64,000 nt of DNA, taken from the NCBI RefSeq assembly GCF_004919045.1, contig NZ_SWDW01000003.1:62001-126000 (forward strand), written 5' to 3'. Both the position numbers and the translations under genes were made by a program. The notes below the pieces were generated by a model. The model saw only the letters and a program-made list of their open reading frames with translations. It was not told the DNA's origin and did no database searches. Source of the stretch: Sinomonas albida (GTDB taxonomy: Bacteria > Actinomycetota > Actinomycetes > Actinomycetales > Micrococcaceae). Shown in pieces: positions 35,065 to 45,180 of the stretch (positions are counted from its first letter, which is position 1; each line of letters begins with the position of its first letter).

Positions 35065-35790
35065 ATGACGACTGAATCGGCCACGAGCCTGCACCCTGAG
35101 CCGCAGGGGACCGACATTGCGGCCAAGCTCAACTGGCTCCGCGCGGGCGTCCTCGGCGCGAACGACGGGATCGTGTCCGTCGCCGCGGTCGTGGTCGGCG
35201 TCGCGGGCGTCACGACGAACAACGCCCCCATCCTTGCGGCTGGCATGGCCGCCCTCGTGGGCGGCGCCATCTCGATGGCGCTCGGCGAGTACGTCTCGGT
35301 CAGCAGCCAGAGCGACAGCCAGCGCCACCTCATCGCCAAAGAGCGCGAGGAGCTCCGGGAGCAGCCTGACGAGGAGCTCAACGAACTCGTCGGGCTGTAT
35401 CGCGCCAAGGGCCTCTCCGAGGACCTCGCCACGAAGGTCGCCGAGGAGCTCACGGCTCACGACGCGCTGCGCGCGCACCTCGACATCGAGCTCGGCATCG
35501 ACCCCGACGAGATCGTGAGCCCGTGGCACGCGGCCTTCGCGTCCGCGATCTCGTTCCTGTGCGGCGCCGTCCTGCCGATGCTCTCGATACTGCTCTTCCC
35601 GGAGGCTCTGCGGGTTCCCCTGACGTTCGTCGTCGTGCTCGTCGCGCTCGCCATCACGGGCACCGTGGGGGCTTGGATCGGCGGCGGATCACGAGCCCGG
35701 GCATCGGTCCGCGTGGTCATAGGCGGCGCGGCGGCGCTCGCCGCGACATTTGCCCTGGGCAGCCTGCTCGGCACCACGGGGATTGCCTGA
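35065..35790 (+). CDS. VIT1/CCC1-family Fe/Mn transporter
   Basis: 241 aa, about five membrane helices. Family signature RAGVLGANDGIVSVAAVVVGVAGV (about residues 26-49), a cytoplasmic metal-binding helical loop rich in Glu (KEREELREQPDEELNEL, ELTAHDALRAH), then the C-terminal helices. These proteins move Fe2+ or Mn2+ out of the cytoplasm. No rubrerythrin domain is fused. Frame is open upstream but the coding start is the ATG at 35065. Follows the DUF4439 gene by 52 bp. Confidence 0.92.
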   Translation: MTTESATSLHPEPQGTDIAAKLNWLRAGVLGANDGIVSVAAVVVGVAGVTTNNAPILAAGMAALVGGAISMALGEYVSVSSQSDSQRHLIAKEREELREQPDEELNELVGLYRAKGLSEDLATKVAEELTAHDALRAHLDIELGIDPDEIVSPWHAAFASAISFLCGAVLPMLSILLFPEALRVPLTFVVVLVALAITGTVGAWIGGGSRARASVRVVIGGAAALAATFALGSLLGTTGIA

Positions 35791-35802
35791 CACACTACGA
35801 AG

Positions 35803-36807
35803 GTGGGTGACGCGCTGGGACCGGCCACGAGTGCCGCGTTCGCACCGGAGGATCTGGTCCGCCGGTACTCGCGCACGGCCGCGGGGCGCGCTTGGCTCGA
35901 CGGCCTGCCTGCCCAGCTCGACCGTTGCCTCGAGCGATGGGGCCTGACGGCCGACGACGACGATCCCGGCCCGTGGTCCGGCTTCGGCGCGATGGTGCTC
36001 GGCGTGCGGCGGGGGTCCGAGGCCTTCGTGCTCAAGCTCGCCTATCCCTACCCCGAGTCCGCCTCGGAGCCCGTCGCGCTGCGCCTGTGGAACGGCGACG
36101 GCGCGGTCCGCCTCCTCGAGGACGACGGCGCGGGCGCGCTCCTGCTCGAACGCCTCGACCCGCGCCGCCGCCTCCAGGACGTCCCCTTCCCCGAGGCCAC
36201 GGCCCTCTGGGGCGGGCTCGTGCGGCGGCTCTCGATCCCCGAGGACGATCGCCCCGACTGGGCCGCCCTCGAGCGGCTCGACGCCCGGGCGGAGCGGTGG
36301 AGCGACGAGCTGCCGGAACGGTGGGACCGCTTCGGGCGGCCCTTCCCACGCTGGCTCCTCGAGGCCGCGCTCGACGTGTGCGCGACGCGGGGCGTGGTGG
36401 GACGCCGGGGCGGACGCGACGTGCTGGTCCACACGGACCTGCACGGGATGAACGTCCTCGGAGCGCCCGACGGCGCCGGGTTCCGGGCGATCGACCCCCA
36501 GGCGGCGGTCGGCGAGGCCGAGTTCGCCGTCGCGCCCATGCTGTGGAACCGCCTCCCCGAACTCCGGCGAGCCGACGCGCCGGAGGCCCTCCTCGAGCGC
36601 TGCCGCGACCTCGCCGAGGCCGCGGGCCTGAACCCGGAGGCCGCGCGCGAATGGGCTGTGCTGCGCGAGGTGGAGAACGCGCTCTGGTACGCGGGCAAGA
36701 CGGGCCACGAGCGCGACCTCGAGCGCTCGCTCTGGGTCGCGAGTGCCCTGTGCTCGCGGCTCCTTCCCGGCCTCCCCGAGGCGCGGGACCTCAAGAGGCT
36801 GGACTAG
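35803..36807 (+). CDS. APH-fold kinase (aminoglycoside/hydroxyurea resistance kinase family)
   Basis: 334 aa. Phosphotransferase core of the APH(6)/hydroxyurea kinase family: nucleotide-site Lys near K78 (FVLKLAYP), catalytic HTDLHGMNVLG with D212, and Mg-binding IDPQAAVGE with D231. Streptomycin 6-kinase-like chromosomal members often have unknown natural substrates, so resistance should not be assumed. GTG start 12 bp after the VIT gene. Its stop codon overlaps that of the convergent decarboxylase. Confidence 0.87.
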   Translation: MGDALGPATSAAFAPEDLVRRYSRTAAGRAWLDGLPAQLDRCLERWGLTADDDDPGPWSGFGAMVLGVRRGSEAFVLKLAYPYPESASEPVALRLWNGDGAVRLLEDDGAGALLLERLDPRRRLQDVPFPEATALWGGLVRRLSIPEDDRPDWAALERLDARAERWSDELPERWDRFGRPFPRWLLEAALDVCATRGVVGRRGGRDVLVHTDLHGMNVLGAPDGAGFRAIDPQAAVGEAEFAVAPMLWNRLPELRRADAPEALLERCRDLAEAAGLNPEAAREWAVLREVENALWYAGKTGHERDLERSLWVASALCSRLLPGLPEARDLKRLD

Positions 36808-38243
36808 GGCTCAACGTCCCGGGTGGCCGCGATCGCGTCCCGGATCGCCGCGACGGCCACGTCGACATCGCCCGCGTCGGAGGACCAGTTCGCCACCGAA
36901 ATCCGAAGCACCGCCCGCCCGTGCCACCGGGAGCCGCTCATCCAGACGCGCCCATCGCGAGCCAGGAAGTCCGCGACCGCGGCCGTCTGTGCGTCGGTCC
37001 CGAACGCTAGCGACACCTGGCTGAAGACCACGTCGTTGAGCACCTCCACACCCGGCAGCTCGCCGATGCGGCGCGCGAGCTCCGCGGCGTGTGCCGCAAG
37101 TCCCGCGATCAGGCGGTCGACCCCGGACCGGCCGAGCGAACGGAGGGCGGCCCACACGGGGACGCCTCGGGCCCGGCGGGAGAGCTCGGGGACCTTCTCG
37201 AAGGGGTCGCCAGGGCCGTGGTCGCCGTGCGCGTCGTGCACGAGATAGTCCGCGTGCAGCCCCAGCGCCTGCCGCAGTGCCACGATGTCCCGGCACACGA
37301 TGATGCCGCAGTCGTAGGGCACATTGAGGTTCTTGTGCGCGTCGGTCCCCCACGAATCAGCCTCCTCGGCGCCGCGCATGAGGTGCCTCGTGGCCGACGA
37401 CGCCGCCGCCCACAGCCCGAACGCGCCGTCGATGTGCACCCACGCGCCGTGCGCACGGGCCACGTCGATGGCCTCTGGGAAGGGGTCGAAGGCGCCCGAG
37501 TGCAGGTTGCCGGCTTGGAGGCAGACGACGGCGGGGCCGTCACCCGTGCGCTCCCCCGCCGTCCCGCCGTCCGGCGTCCCCTCCGCGAGGGCGGCCGCGA
37601 GAGCGTCGGGGCGGATGCGCCCCTGCGCGTCGACAGCGACCGCCTCGGGCGCGCCGAGGCCGAGGACGCGCAGGGCCATGTCGATCGTGTCGTGCCGTTC
37701 GGCGCCGACCAGGACGCGGACCCGCGGTGCGCCAGCGAGCCCGCTTCCGTTGAGGTCCCAACCCGCGCGCTCGAGGACCCGCCACCGCGCCGCGGCGAGG
37801 CCGCTCAGATTCGCCATGCTCGCGCCCGTGGTGAAGCCGACGTCAGCGCCCAGCGGCAGGCCCAGCAGGTCGATGACCCAGCGGCCGGCGGCCTCCTCGG
37901 CGGCGACGACGGCCGGGGTCGCGAAACGGAGTCCCGTGTTCTGGTCCCACGCGCTCACGAGCCAGTCTGCCGCCATCGCGGCCGGGAGCGTTCCTCCGAT
38001 GACCCAGCCGTAGAAGCGCCCCGACGGCATGGCCATGAGGCCAGGCTCGGCCGCCGCGGCGAGGGCGTCCACGGTGGCGGCCGGGTCGAGGCCGGCCTCG
38101 GGGAGCTCGCCCCCGAACGCCTCGGCGAGCTCGTCCGCCGTCGTCCGCGGTCCGACGTGCCGCGTGGGGAGGCTGCCAAGCCAGCGCCGCGCGTGCTCGG
38201 CGGCCCGGTCCAACGGTGCGGTGTAGTCCTCGGGACGCAGCAT
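36804..38243 (-). CDS. PLP-dependent group II decarboxylase
   Basis: 479 aa. The PLP lysine is K304 in TDAHKNLNVPYDCG and the Asp pairing with the pyridine nitrogen is D272 in VHIDGAFGLW; TTGASMANL near residue 138 binds phosphate. This places it with aromatic-L-amino-acid/glutamate/diaminobutyrate decarboxylases. The substrate cannot be assigned. ATG 6 nt after TACCAT. The convergent stop codons of this gene and the kinase share the palindrome CTAG. Confidence 0.92.
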   Translation of the reverse strand: MLRPEDYTAPLDRAAEHARRWLGSLPTRHVGPRTTADELAEAFGGELPEAGLDPAATVDALAAAAEPGLMAMPSGRFYGWVIGGTLPAAMAADWLVSAWDQNTGLRFATPAVVAAEEAAGRWVIDLLGLPLGADVGFTTGASMANLSGLAAARWRVLERAGWDLNGSGLAGAPRVRVLVGAERHDTIDMALRVLGLGAPEAVAVDAQGRIRPDALAAALAEGTPDGGTAGERTGDGPAVVCLQAGNLHSGAFDPFPEAIDVARAHGAWVHIDGAFGLWAAASSATRHLMRGAEEADSWGTDAHKNLNVPYDCGIIVCRDIVALRQALGLHADYLVHDAHGDHGPGDPFEKVPELSRRARGVPVWAALRSLGRSGVDRLIAGLAAHAAELARRIGELPGVEVLNDVVFSQVSLAFGTDAQTAAVADFLARDGRVWMSGSRWHGRAVLRISVANWSSDAGDVDVAVAAIRDAIAATRDVEP

Positions 38244-38249
38244 GGCTGC

Positions 38250-38255
38250 ATGGTA
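38250..38255 (-). promoter_or_regulatory. -10 box of the PLP decarboxylase
   Basis: TACCAT on the minus strand, 6 nt before the ATG at 38243. Confidence 0.5.
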
Positions 38256-38297
38256 CGCCCGCCGCGCCTCGCGACTCAGCGGCCGAAGCGGCGCAGA

Positions 38298-39092
38298 TCA
38301 GGCGAAGTTCTCGTTCCAGACGTCGATGCCCAGCTTGACGGCGAGGGCCGCGACGACGGCGAGGAAGACCCAGCGGATGAACCGGTTGCCGCGCGAGACC
38401 GCCATGCGGGCGCCCACGTAGCCGCCCGCCATGTTCGCCGCGCCGAGCACGAGCCCGAGGCCCCAGAGGAGGGCACCGCTCGGCGCGAATAGCAGCAGGG
38501 CACCGATATTCGTGGCCATGTTCACGATCTTGGCCTTCGCGCTTGCCTCGAGGAACGCGTAGCCCATGCCGGACACGAGCGCGATGACCAGGAACGACCC
38601 GGTGCCAGGTCCGATGAGGCCGTCGTAGAAACCGATCACTCCGCCGAGACCGCAGGCCGCAGCGAAGTGGCGTCGGCCCTTGAGCCGCAGCTCGGTGTAC
38701 TGCCCGAGCTGCGGCTTGACGATCGTGAAGACCGCGACCGCGATGATCGCCGCGAGGATGATCGGCTTGAAGATGCGGGACGGCAGCGCGGACGCGAGCG
38801 CAGCCCCGCCGAACGCGCCGCACAGGGCGACGAGGGCCATGGGGATGGCCGTGCCGAGGTCGGGGCGGACGCGCCGCGCATACGTGACCGCGCTCGTCGT
38901 CGTGCCGAACACCGAGCCCATCTTGTTCGTCGCGAGCGCGTGGACGGGCGTCATGCCGGGCAGCGCGAGCAGGGCCGGAAGCTGGATGAGGCCTCCCCCG
39001 CCCACCACGGCGTCGACCCAGCCGGCACAGAAGCCGGCGAGGATCACGAGCAGGACGGTGACGAGGTCGATGGACTCGAGCCCGGACACCAC
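38298..39092 (-). CDS. TauE/SafE-family membrane exporter (first copy)
   Basis: 264 aa, seven to eight membrane helices. Family signatures: GFCAGWVDAVVGGGGLIQLPALL near the N-terminus and the internal repeat GVIGFYDGLIGPGTGSF. Such proteins export sulfite, sulfonates or related organic anions. GTG start at 39092 (a second GTG follows directly), 4 nt after the proS stop, so co-transcribed with proS. Confidence 0.9.
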   Translation of the reverse strand: MVSGLESIDLVTVLLVILAGFCAGWVDAVVGGGGLIQLPALLALPGMTPVHALATNKMGSVFGTTTSAVTYARRVRPDLGTAIPMALVALCGAFGGAALASALPSRIFKPIILAAIIAVAVFTIVKPQLGQYTELRLKGRRHFAAACGLGGVIGFYDGLIGPGTGSFLVIALVSGMGYAFLEASAKAKIVNMATNIGALLLFAPSGALLWGLGLVLGAANMAGGYVGARMAVSRGNRFIRWVFLAVVAALAVKLGIDVWNENFA

Positions 39093-39096
39093 GGGC

Positions 39097-40899
39097 TCAG
39101 TCGCCGCGGACGGCCCGCACGACCTGGTCCACGACGTCCGCGACCGGCACGTCCTCGACCGTGCCCGTGCGGCGGTCCTTGACCTCAAGCGTCCCTGTCG
39201 CGAAGCCCTTGCCCACCGCCACGATGGTCGGGACGCCGAGGAGCTCGGCGTCGCCGAACTTGACGCCCGGGGAGACCTTCGGGCGGTCATCGAGCATGAC
39301 CGTGAGGCCCCGCGCCTCGAGCTCCGCCGTGAGGCGCTCGGCCTCCGCGAAGATCTCCTCGCCGCGGCCCACCGCAACCACGTGGACGTCGGCGGGTGCG
39401 ACGGCCCGCGGCCAGATGAGGCCCCGCGCGTCGTGGTTCGACTCGGCCAGGGCGGCGACGGCGCGCGTGACGCCGATGCCGTACGAGCCCATCGTCACCG
39501 TGACCTGCTTGCCGTTCTCGTTGAGCACCTTGAGCTCGAGCGCCTCGGCGTACTTGCGGCCCAGCTGGAAGATATGGCCCATCTCGATGCCGCGGGCCGT
39601 CTCGAGCGGACCCGAGCCGTCAGGCGACTCGTCGCCGGCGCGCACCTCGGTGCACTCGATGACGCCGTCCCACGTGAAGTCCCGTCCGGCCACGAGCCCG
39701 TAGACATGCTTGCCGGGCTCGTTGGCGCCCGTGATCCACGTGGTGCCGGGAACGACGCGCGGGTCCACGAGGTAGAGGAGCCCGGACTTGCCGTCGAGCC
39801 CCAGGAGCGCGTCCTCGGGGTCGAGGCCCGGCCCGAGATAGCCCTTGACGATGAGCGGCTGGGACTTGAGCTCCTCGTCGTTGGCCGGCTCAAGGCCGAT
39901 CTCCCCGGCGACAGGGAGGAACGCGCCGATATTCGCCTCGACGCGCTTGAGGTCCACTGCGCGGTCGCCGGGCACGCCGATCACCACGAGCTGCTTCTCG
40001 CCGGTGGGGAGCGTGACGGTGAGCACGACGTTCTTGAGCGTGTCCGCGGCCGTCCACGCCCGCTCGGGGTTCGGGAAGACGGTCTGCGACGCCTGGACGA
40101 GGGTGTCGATCGTCGGGGTGTCAGGCGTGTCGAGCACCTTGGCGGCCGGCGCGTCGGCGTAGTCGATCGAGGGGGGAACCACCGTGGTCACGGCCTCGAC
40201 GTTGGCCGCATAGCCCCCCGGCGAGCGCACGAACGTGTCCTCGCCGATCTCGGTCGGGTGGAGGAACTCCTCGCTCTTTGAGCCGCCCATGGCCCCGGCG
40301 GTCGCCTTGACGGGGACGACCTCGAGGCCGAGCCGTTCGAAGATCCGGAGGTACGCGGCGCGGTGGGCCGCGTAGCTCACGTCGAGGCCCTCGTCGTCGA
40401 CGTCGAACGAGTACGAGTCCTTCATGATGAACTCGCGGCCGCGCAGGAGGCCGGCCCGGGGGCGCGCCTCGTCGCGGTACTTGTTCTGGATCTGGTACAG
40501 GCTCAGCGGGAGGTCCTTGTAGGACGAGTAGAGGTCCTTGACCAGGAGCGCGAACATCTCCTCGTGCGTCGGCGCCAGGAGGTAGTCCGCGTCCTTGCGG
40601 TCCTTGAGCCGGAAGATGCCCTCGCCGTACTCGGTCCAGCGGTTCGTCGCCTCATAGGGCTCCTTGGGCAGGAGCGCCGGGAAGTGGACCTCCTGGGAGC
40701 CGATCGCAGCCATCTCCTCGCGGATGATCTGCTCGACCTTGTGCAGGACCGCGAGGCCGAGCGGGAGCCACGTGTAGATGCCCGGCGCGGCGCGGCGGAT
40801 GTAGCCGGCGCGGACGAGCAGCTTGTGGCTGGCCACCTCGGCGTCGGCGGGGTCCTCGCGAAGGGTTCGCAGGAACAGAGTGGAGAGTCGCAGGACCAC
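39097..40899 (-). CDS. proS: Prolyl-tRNA synthetase, bacterial type
   Basis: 600 aa. Class II motifs: motif 1 in the N-terminal block ([16 protein letters not shown]), motif 2 ([26 protein letters not shown]) and motif 3 near [16 protein letters not shown]; an insertion (editing) domain sits between motifs 2 and 3 and an anticodon-binding domain at the C-terminus. GTG start. Head of a two-gene unit with the TauE/SafE exporter. Confidence 0.97.
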   Translation of the reverse strand: MVLRLSTLFLRTLREDPADAEVASHKLLVRAGYIRRAAPGIYTWLPLGLAVLHKVEQIIREEMAAIGSQEVHFPALLPKEPYEATNRWTEYGEGIFRLKDRKDADYLLAPTHEEMFALLVKDLYSSYKDLPLSLYQIQNKYRDEARPRAGLLRGREFIMKDSYSFDVDDEGLDVSYAAHRAAYLRIFERLGLEVVPVKATAGAMGGSKSEEFLHPTEIGEDTFVRSPGGYAANVEAVTTVVPPSIDYADAPAAKVLDTPDTPTIDTLVQASQTVFPNPERAWTAADTLKNVVLTVTLPTGEKQLVVIGVPGDRAVDLKRVEANIGAFLPVAGEIGLEPANDEELKSQPLIVKGYLGPGLDPEDALLGLDGKSGLLYLVDPRVVPGTTWITGANEPGKHVYGLVAGRDFTWDGVIECTEVRAGDESPDGSGPLETARGIEMGHIFQLGRKYAEALELKVLNENGKQVTVTMGSYGIGVTRAVAALAESNHDARGLIWPRAVAPADVHVVAVGRGEEIFAEAERLTAELEARGLTVMLDDRPKVSPGVKFGDAELLGVPTIVAVGKGFATGTLEVKDRRTGTVEDVPVADVVDQVVRAVRGD

Positions 40900-40987
40900 G
40901 CGGGCATCCGTTCTGGGCTGGGGTCAGGAAAAGGTCAGCTACCAATGTATCCCAGCATTGACGGGCGCCACCCGCCGTCCTACTCTG

Positions 40988-41007
40988 AATTCATCACGTG
41001 ATGAATT
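40988..41007. promoter_or_regulatory. 20-bp perfect palindrome, probable TetR operator
   Basis: AATTCATCAC immediately followed by its reverse complement GTGATGAATT, 43 bp before the ABC ATPase start, in an A/T-rich patch. The operon ends with a TetR gene, so this is the likely autoregulatory operator. Confidence 0.75.
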
Positions 41008-41049
41008 ACTGGCCCGCTTGATCAGTCGGATTGATGGGAAGTCATTCAC

Positions 41050-41784
41050 ATGTCCCACGTCGCAGTCCTTCCCTCGGCCATCGAGGCCGAGGGCCTCACG
41101 GTGCGGCTCAGGCGCACCGAGGTTCTCCACGGACTCGGGTTCTCAGTGCCCGAGGGCAGGGTCACCGGCCTCCTCGGGCCCTCCGGCAGCGGCAAGAGCA
41201 CGCTCATGCGCTCGATCATGGGCGTGCAGCGCATCGCCGGGGGCACCCTCACCGTGCTCGGCCGTCCGGCCGGCGCGACCTCGCTCCGGCCCGAGATCGG
41301 CTACATGACCCAGAACGCGGCCGTCTACAACGATCTGACCGTGCTCGACAACGTCCGCTACTTCGCAGCGCTGCACGGGCGAAGCCGCGCCGACGCGCGC
41401 GAGTCCGTCGCCGCCGTCGGCCTTTCGGAGCTCGAGAAGCGCAAGGCCGTCGACCTCTCCGGCGGGCAGTTCAGCCGCGTGTCCCTCGCGTGCGCGCTCG
41501 TGGGGGCGCCCAAGCTGCTCGTCCTCGACGAGCCGACCGTCGGCCTCGACCCCGTGCTCCGCGTCGACCTGTGGGAGCGGTTCCAGTCCCTCGCGGACCG
41601 AGGCACCACCCTCCTCGTCTCGAGCCACGTCATGGAGGAGGCAAGCCGCTGCGACTCTCTCCTCCTGCTGCGCGACGGCAACCTCCTCGCCCAGCTCACC
41701 CCTTCGGAGCTGCGTGAGCGGGGCCGGAGCCAAGACCTCGAACAGGCGTTCCTCGGAATCATCCGGGAGGTGGAGCCGGTATGA
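41050..41784 (+). CDS. ABC exporter ATP-binding protein (DrrA-like)
   Basis: 244 aa. Walker A GPSGSGKST at residues 43-51, signature LSGGQ at 136-140 (followed by FSRV rather than the usual QQRV), Walker B KLLVLDEPT near 155-163, and H-loop in SSHVMEEA. First gene of the operon ATPase-permease-TetR; the permease start overlaps by 4 nt. Probably exports a drug-like or lipophilic compound; substrate unknown. Confidence 0.93.
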   Translation: MSHVAVLPSAIEAEGLTVRLRRTEVLHGLGFSVPEGRVTGLLGPSGSGKSTLMRSIMGVQRIAGGTLTVLGRPAGATSLRPEIGYMTQNAAVYNDLTVLDNVRYFAALHGRSRADARESVAAVGLSELEKRKAVDLSGGQFSRVSLACALVGAPKLLVLDEPTVGLDPVLRVDLWERFQSLADRGTTLLVSSHVMEEASRCDSLLLLRDGNLLAQLTPSELRERGRSQDLEQAFLGIIREVEPV

Positions 41785-42536
41785 ACCCGCGCATGCTTGC
41801 GGCCACCACGGCGCGCGTCCTCAATCAGCTTCGACACGATCCGCGCAGCGTCGCCCTGATCCTCGTGGTCCCGTCCGTGCTGCTCGCCATCGTCTACTGG
41901 CTCTTCCAGAACGAGACCCTGCCGCCGGGGATGCCACGCACCTTCAACCGGATCGGCCCGATCATGCTGGCCATCTTCCCGTTCGTCATCATGTTCCTGC
42001 TCACGTCCGTCACGATGCTCCGCGAGCGGACGTCGGGGACGCTCGAACGGCTCATGACCACCCCGATCCACAAGGCCGACCTCCTGTTCGGCTACGGGAT
42101 CTCCTTCGCGATCATGGCGGCGCTCCAGTCGATCGTCGCGACGGGCGTGGCCTATTGGGTCTTCGGCCTCGACATCAAGGGCTACGGCGGCCTCGTGGTG
42201 CTCGTCGCCGTGGTGAACTCGGTGTTGGGCGTCTCGCTGGGCCTGTTCTGCAGCGCGTTCGCGCGCACGGAGTTCCAGGCCGTGCAGTTCATGCCCATCA
42301 TCGTCATCCCCCAGATCCTCCTGTGCGGGCTGTTCGTGCCGCGGGCCCAGATGACGGACGTCTTCCAGGTCCTCTCCGACTGGATGCCGCTCACGTATTC
42401 GGTCAAGGCCCTCCAGGAGATCACCGCCAACACCAATCCCACCGGGGAGATGTGGCGGGACCTGTGGATCATGGCGGGCGTGCTGCTCGGGCTGCTCGTC
42501 CTCGCCTCGTTCACGCTGCGGCGGAAGTCCTCGTGA
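41781..42536 (+). CDS. ABC-2 exporter permease (DrrB-like)
   Basis: 251 aa, six membrane helices. Typical ABC-2 motif RERTSGTLERLMTTPIHKADLLFGYG (about residues 76-101), plus the C-terminal pair PLTYSVKALQEI. Forms the membrane part of the exporter with the preceding ATPase. Confidence 0.92.
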   Translation: MNPRMLAATTARVLNQLRHDPRSVALILVVPSVLLAIVYWLFQNETLPPGMPRTFNRIGPIMLAIFPFVIMFLLTSVTMLRERTSGTLERLMTTPIHKADLLFGYGISFAIMAALQSIVATGVAYWVFGLDIKGYGGLVVLVAVVNSVLGVSLGLFCSAFARTEFQAVQFMPIIVIPQILLCGLFVPRAQMTDVFQVLSDWMPLTYSVKALQEITANTNPTGEMWRDLWIMAGVLLGLLVLASFTLRRKSS

Positions 42537-42537
42537 C

Positions 42538-43185
42538 ATGATGGCCCGTCCCCGCGGCACGTCGGACCGGAGGGCCCAGATCGTCGACGCCGCGACGCGC
42601 CTCTTCGCGGACGATGGGTACGACGGCGTGAGCCTCCGCCAGATTGCCCGCGAGGCCGGGGTGGACGCCGCGCTCGTCCACCACTACTTCGCCGGCAAGG
42701 AGGAGCTCTTCGCCGCGGCGGTCGCGCTCCCGATCGATCCGGAGGTCATCCTCCACGGGATCGACGGGCGCGCGCTGGCCGACCGGGGGCCGTTCGTGGC
42801 CCACGCGATCACGCGGCTCTGGGAGGGCCCGCAGCGGCATGCGCTCGCAGCCTTCCTCCGCGCGACGATCAGCTCGACGTCCCGCTCGAAGCTCCTCGCC
42901 AACGTGGTCCGGCGCCGAATCCTCGCCCGGGTCGCGGAAGGACTCCCCGGGGACGACGCCGAGCGCGAACTCCGCGCGTCGATGGCGGCCAGCCAGGTGG
43001 TCGGCTTCATGATCGCGCGCTACGTCGTCAGGCTTGAACCGCTCGCTTCGCTGCCCGCGGAGGACGCGGAGAGGCTCCTCGCCCCGGCCATCCAGCGCCA
43101 CCTCACCGGGCCGCTGCCGGCAGAGTTCGGTCAGAAGAGCACCGTGGCGAACGTCCCCACGCGCTCGAATCCAACGCGCTCGTAG
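42538..43185 (+). CDS. TetR-family regulator of the DrrAB-like exporter
   Basis: 215 aa. N-terminal HTH (RAQIVDAATRLFADDGYDGVSLRQIAREAGVDAALVHHYFAGKEELF as a whole region, residues about 12-58) and a ligand-binding helical C-terminus. Starts 1 nt after the permease stop; two adjacent ATGs. Likely represses its own operon through the palindrome at 40988-41007. The last 55 nt overlap the end of the convergent GNAT gene, so the C-terminal tail ([13 protein letters not shown]) is antisense to GNAT codons and is probably not conserved. Confidence 0.9.
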   Translation: MMARPRGTSDRRAQIVDAATRLFADDGYDGVSLRQIAREAGVDAALVHHYFAGKEELFAAAVALPIDPEVILHGIDGRALADRGPFVAHAITRLWEGPQRHALAAFLRATISSTSRSKLLANVVRRRILARVAEGLPGDDAERELRASMAASQVVGFMIARYVVRLEPLASLPAEDAERLLAPAIQRHLTGPLPAEFGQKSTVANVPTRSNPTRS

Positions 43186-44012
43186 CAGGCCTTCGCGCGG
43201 TGGTTGTAGTCGTTGACGTACAGGCTCACCACGGGCGCGAGCTTGCGCGCAAAGCCGACGACGGCGGCCATCCCCCCATGGCTCAGGCCGAGGCCACGGT
43301 GGGCCGGGTTCACCCACACCCCCTGGACCTGGGTCGCCGCTGAGGACACGGCCCCGAGTTCGGCCTTGAACAGCACCTCCCGGTCGTCGCCGAACCGGGC
43401 CATCGAATGGCCCTGCTGGATGAGCTGGCGAACCCGACGGTAATAGTTGTCGTTCCCGCCCAGGACGGGCGAGTACCCGACTTCCTCCTCGAACATCGCG
43501 ACGCACGCGGGGGCGAGAACGTCGAAGTCGTCGAGGTTCGTGACGCGGACCAAAGGATCCGGGCGGACGGTGGGGCCGCCGTCGAGCGCCATGAGGGGCT
43601 GGATCGCGCGCACGTCGCGTGCGCGCCGCCCGCCGAGCCCGTTGTACAGCGCGAGGGTCGCCTCGGCCGGCCCGAAGATCGATGCGAAGCGGCGATCGGC
43701 CGTGCGGACCACCTCGGCGAACGCTGGCGCATCGTCCGCCGTCATTCCCACCGGGACGATGTTCGCGCCGAGCCAGCAGGCGCCCGTGAGCCGCCCGTCG
43801 CCGTCGAACGCGCCGAGGATCTCGGCGCCGCTCGCTGTCGGGGCTGCCGTGCCCGCGGTGAGCACGTGCGACGCGATGAACACGTTCGCGACAGGGTCCA
43901 AGGCCGCGAGCTCGCAGAGCTCGAGGGTGTCCTCGTGCCCTAGGGTGCGGATGGACCGCTTGCGGCTACGAGACGGTGACCACGGGGCCGCCCGCTGCAG
44001 CATCTTCGCCAT
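43131..44012 (-). CDS. GNAT-family N-acetyltransferase (DUF4081 + GNAT)
   Basis: 293 aa. N-terminal DUF4081-type region, then a GNAT domain with the acetyl-CoA loop [21 protein letters not shown] and the terminal [23 protein letters not shown]. The orthologous position next to ispG is held by a GNAT gene in M. tuberculosis (Rv2867c), so the pairing is conserved; the substrate is unknown. ATG at 44012 lies inside ispG (47-nt overlap) and has GGGAGG at 4 nt. Confidence 0.88.
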   Translation of the reverse strand: MAKMLQRAAPWSPSRSRKRSIRTLGHEDTLELCELAALDPVANVFIASHVLTAGTAAPTASGAEILGAFDGDGRLTGACWLGANIVPVGMTADDAPAFAEVVRTADRRFASIFGPAEATLALYNGLGGRRARDVRAIQPLMALDGGPTVRPDPLVRVTNLDDFDVLAPACVAMFEEEVGYSPVLGGNDNYYRRVRQLIQQGHSMARFGDDREVLFKAELGAVSSAATQVQGVWVNPAHRGLGLSHGGMAAVVGFARKLAPVVSLYVNDYNHRAKACYERVGFERVGTFATVLF

Positions 44013-45132
44013 CGGCCTCCCCCATCTCCTCGGCGATCTTCATCGCCTCTTCGATAAGAGTCTCCACGATCTCGCTCTCGGACACAGTCTTGATGACCTC
44101 GCCCTTCACGAAGATCTGGCCCTTGCCGTTGCCCGACGCGACGCCGAGATCGGCCTCGCGGGCCTCCCCCGGCCCGTTCACCACACAGCCCATGACGGCG
44201 ACCCGGAGCGGGAACGTCATACCCTCGAGCCCCGCCGTGACCTCGTCCGCGAGCTTGTACACGTCGACCTGCGCGCGGCCGCACGAGGGGCACGAGACGA
44301 TCTCGAGGCGGCGGGGGCGGAGGTTGAGGGACTGCAGGATCTGGATGCCCACCTTGACCTCTTCGACGGGCGGCGCCGAGAGGGAGACCCGGATCGTGTC
44401 GCCGATGCCCTGCGAGAGAAGGGCGCCGAACGCTGTCGCGGACTTGATGGTGCCCTGGAAGGCGGGGCCGGCCTCGGTCACCCCGAGGTGCAGCGGCCAG
44501 TCGCCGCGCTCGGCGAGGAGCTCGTACGCCCGGACCATGACCACGGGGTCGTTGTGCTTGACCGAGATCTTGAAGTCGTGGAAGTCGTGCTCCTCGAAGA
44601 GGCCGGCCTCCCACACGGCGCTCTCGACGAGCGCCTCCGGGGTGGCCTTGCCGTACTTCTGGAGGAGCCGGGCGTCGAGCGAGCCCGCGTTGACGCCGAT
44701 GCGGAGCGACGTCCCGTGGTCCTTCGCCGCCTGGGCGATCTCCTTGACCTGGTCGTCGAACTTCCGGATGTTGCCAGGATTGACGCGCACAGCGGCGCAG
44801 CCGGCCTCGATGGCCGCGAAGACGTACTTCGGCTGGAAGTGGATGTCCGCGATGACCGGGATCTGCGACTTCTTCGCGATGATCGGCAGGGCCTCGGCAT
44901 CGTCCGCGGAGGGGCAGGCCACCCGCACGATGTCACAGCCGGCGGCCGTCAGCTCGGCGATCTGCTGGAGGGTCGCGTTGATGTCGGTGGTCGGCGTCGT
45001 CGTCATGGACTGGACGCTGATCGGCGATTCGGAGCCGACCCCCACCGAGCCGACCTGGATCTGACGGGTCTTGCGCCGGGGGGCGAGGACCGGCGGCGGG
45101 GAGGCGGGCATTCCGAGGCTGACCGAGGTCAC
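43966..45132 (-). CDS. ispG: 4-hydroxy-3-methylbut-2-en-1-yl diphosphate synthase (flavodoxin)
   Basis: MEP-pathway Fe-S enzyme making HMBPP. 388 aa, with the TIM-barrel N-terminal half ([14 protein letters not shown]) and the [4Fe-4S] C-terminal ligands in SCPSCGR and CVVNGPGEA. Dxr of the same pathway is encoded 1.7 kb upstream in the same direction, with YciI and the site-2 protease between. Confidence 0.97.
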   Translation of the reverse strand: MTSVSLGMPASPPPVLAPRRKTRQIQVGSVGVGSESPISVQSMTTTPTTDINATLQQIAELTAAGCDIVRVACPSADDAEALPIIAKKSQIPVIADIHFQPKYVFAAIEAGCAAVRVNPGNIRKFDDQVKEIAQAAKDHGTSLRIGVNAGSLDARLLQKYGKATPEALVESAVWEAGLFEEHDFHDFKISVKHNDPVVMVRAYELLAERGDWPLHLGVTEAGPAFQGTIKSATAFGALLSQGIGDTIRVSLSAPPVEEVKVGIQILQSLNLRPRRLEIVSCPSCGRAQVDVYKLADEVTAGLEGMTFPLRVAVMGCVVNGPGEAREADLGVASGNGKGQIFVKGEVIKTVSESEIVETLIEEAMKIAEEMGEADGEDAAAGGPVVTVS

Positions 45133-45180
45133 AGGAGCTCCTTGTCGAGGTGTTGCGGGCGGGCCGGGCGGGCGCTCGGG

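Noticed and set aside
35803-36807. Antibiotic-resistance gene
   Set aside because: The APH(6)/hydroxyurea kinase fold is clear, but it is a chromosomal gene with local base composition and no mobile context; a resistance role is not supported by sequence alone.
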